From Pseudomonas tremae (lineage in GTDB: Bacteria; Pseudomonadota; Gammaproteobacteria; Pseudomonadales; Pseudomonadaceae), in contig NZ_LJRO01000458.1 of the NCBI RefSeq assembly GCF_001401155.1, positions 208,746 to 272,745 on the forward strand: DNA of 64,000 bases. Reading direction: 5' to 3'. The notes below the pieces were generated by a model, which saw nothing but the letters and a program-made list of their open reading frames with translations, was not told the DNA's origin and searched no databases. Below are positions 63,640-64,000 of the stretch, in pieces. Every line of letters begins with the position of its first letter. Position 1 is the stretch's first letter. The translations under genes and the position numbers were made by a program.

Positions 63640-63973
63640 GGATTTACTCCTTTTTTATTAGAAAACAACTCTAGCATGACACTAAAGTGACGATACTTAC
63701 GAGATATTTCTGAGAAATAAAAAGCTAAATATCACTACTATTAAACGAACTCATATTTAGCACCAGTCGCCAGGCATGGGTTACACGACTATCGTGCAGT
63801 GCTGAAAATTTTTCCGCAAAGCACCCAAGGCCATATGCCAATGCCAATGCCAATGCCAATGCCAATGCCAATGCCAATGCCAAACATTGGCACGTAGTGA
63901 GTTGGACTTGTATGTACAACAATAATTTTTGGAGCTTGGGACGGCGCAAAATGCACCCGTTCGGCCTGAGCAC
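63640..63973. other. AT-rich intergenic region with a simple hexamer repeat
   Basis: No gene is supported here. It contains the DUF4238 promoter region, an 82-codon minus-strand frame whose middle is only translation of the hexamer repeat (LALALA), and the repeat itself. Rejected as a gene. Confidence 0.5.
63835..63882. repeat. Hexanucleotide tandem repeat (ATGCCA)8
   Basis: Eight uninterrupted copies of ATGCCA lie about 90 bp downstream of the right-edge gene stop. Such a tract can vary in copy number by slippage. Being a multiple of three in a noncoding region, it would change spacing but not a reading frame. Confidence 0.9.
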
Positions 63974-64000
63974 TTACTTTTCCCACTCAGCCTTGGCCGC
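63974..64000 (-). CDS. 3' end of an unknown gene (partial)
   Basis: Only eight codons and a TAA (63974-63976) are in the window: AAKAEWEK. The frame runs out of the window to the right. They match the last codons of the fragment at 61320-61496 except the final residue. This is the likely full-length gene of which that fragment is a copy or remnant. Confidence 0.45.
   Translation of the reverse strand, partial: AAKAEWEK
63981..64000. repeat. Direct repeat, right copy
   Basis: Second copy of TCCCACTCAGCCTTGGCCGC, at the 3' end of the right-edge gene. It and the copy at 61327 could be the ends of an inserted segment or the joint of a duplication. Confidence 0.8.

Noticed and set aside
63835..63882. 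Possible CRISPR array
   Set aside because: Units are six bases with no spacers; it is a simple tandem repeat.
63725..63973. 82-codon minus-strand frame with LALALA repeats
   Set aside because: The repeat part is only translation of the (ATGCCA)8 tract; no ribosome site and no family-like sequence.

Overview
The window looks like chromosome of a plant-associated Pseudomonas of the P. syringae species complex. The main reason is a complete achromobactin siderophore locus in the acs/cbr arrangement known from P. syringae and Dickeya. Supporting signs are P. syringae-type intergenic repeats (GACGCAGAGCGTC with GCATTCCCACGC), a BdlA-like chemoreceptor, a TspO protein and a GlxA-type AraC regulator. 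Species and strain cannot be fixed from sequence alone.

Layout. 1-3553: one end of a Tn7/Tn5053-like transposon. It has a TniB/TnsC-like ATPase open at the left edge, a TnsB-like DDE transposase, a 184-residue protein of unknown role, and a repeat-bearing terminus ending in ACA at 3551-3553. 3554-4651: degenerate genes (HIT family, DUF4260). 4891-16336: ordinary chromosomal genes, namely a secreted C39-like protein, a GlxA-type regulator, a small lipoprotein, TspO, DUF2252, a membrane metallophosphoesterase, an MDR dehydrogenase, a GGDEF-EAL protein, a PAS-MCP receptor and a NUDIX hydrolase. 16500-36426, all on the minus strand: ECF sigma factor, FecR-type regulator and TonB receptor; then acsF-acsD-acsE-yhcA-acsC-acsB-acsA-cbrABCD; then a FhuF-like Fe-S protein and an RraA-like protein, tightly coupled by ATGA overlaps. 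Two Fur-box-like sites precede the sigma gene and acsF.

36585-37636 is a scar: a 3'-truncated NRPS condensation/linker remnant fused head to head with a 5'-truncated SalA/SyrF-like LuxR gene. This suggests a lost lipopeptide cluster. 37563-39923 is a PQQ dehydrogenase. 39996-49082 is a divergent sugar/polyol catabolic locus: SorC-type regulator and RpiB-like isomerase on one side; ABC importer, SDR, Zn-dependent dehydrogenase, DhaK and DhaL on the other. It fits a four-carbon polyol route ending at a tetrose phosphate. 49116-50077 holds two 5'-truncated genes (Rieske oxygenase, metallophosphoesterase). Then come a diguanylate cyclase, a dienelactone hydrolase-like protein, a YdiJ-type FAD/Fe-S dehydrogenase and its divergent LysR regulator.

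56642-61315 holds a NodB-type deacetylase lipoprotein coupled to a GNAT-C39 fusion, divergent from an RLAN/RimK ATP-grasp ligase and a CorA-like transporter. This is a possible peptide-bond-forming or protein-tagging group. 61320-64000 is an AT-rich insertion-like segment with a DUF4238 gene, a coupled 49-codon ORF and a weak 96-codon ORF. It lies between two gene 3' ends that share a perfect 20-bp repeat. The right-hand gene runs off the window.
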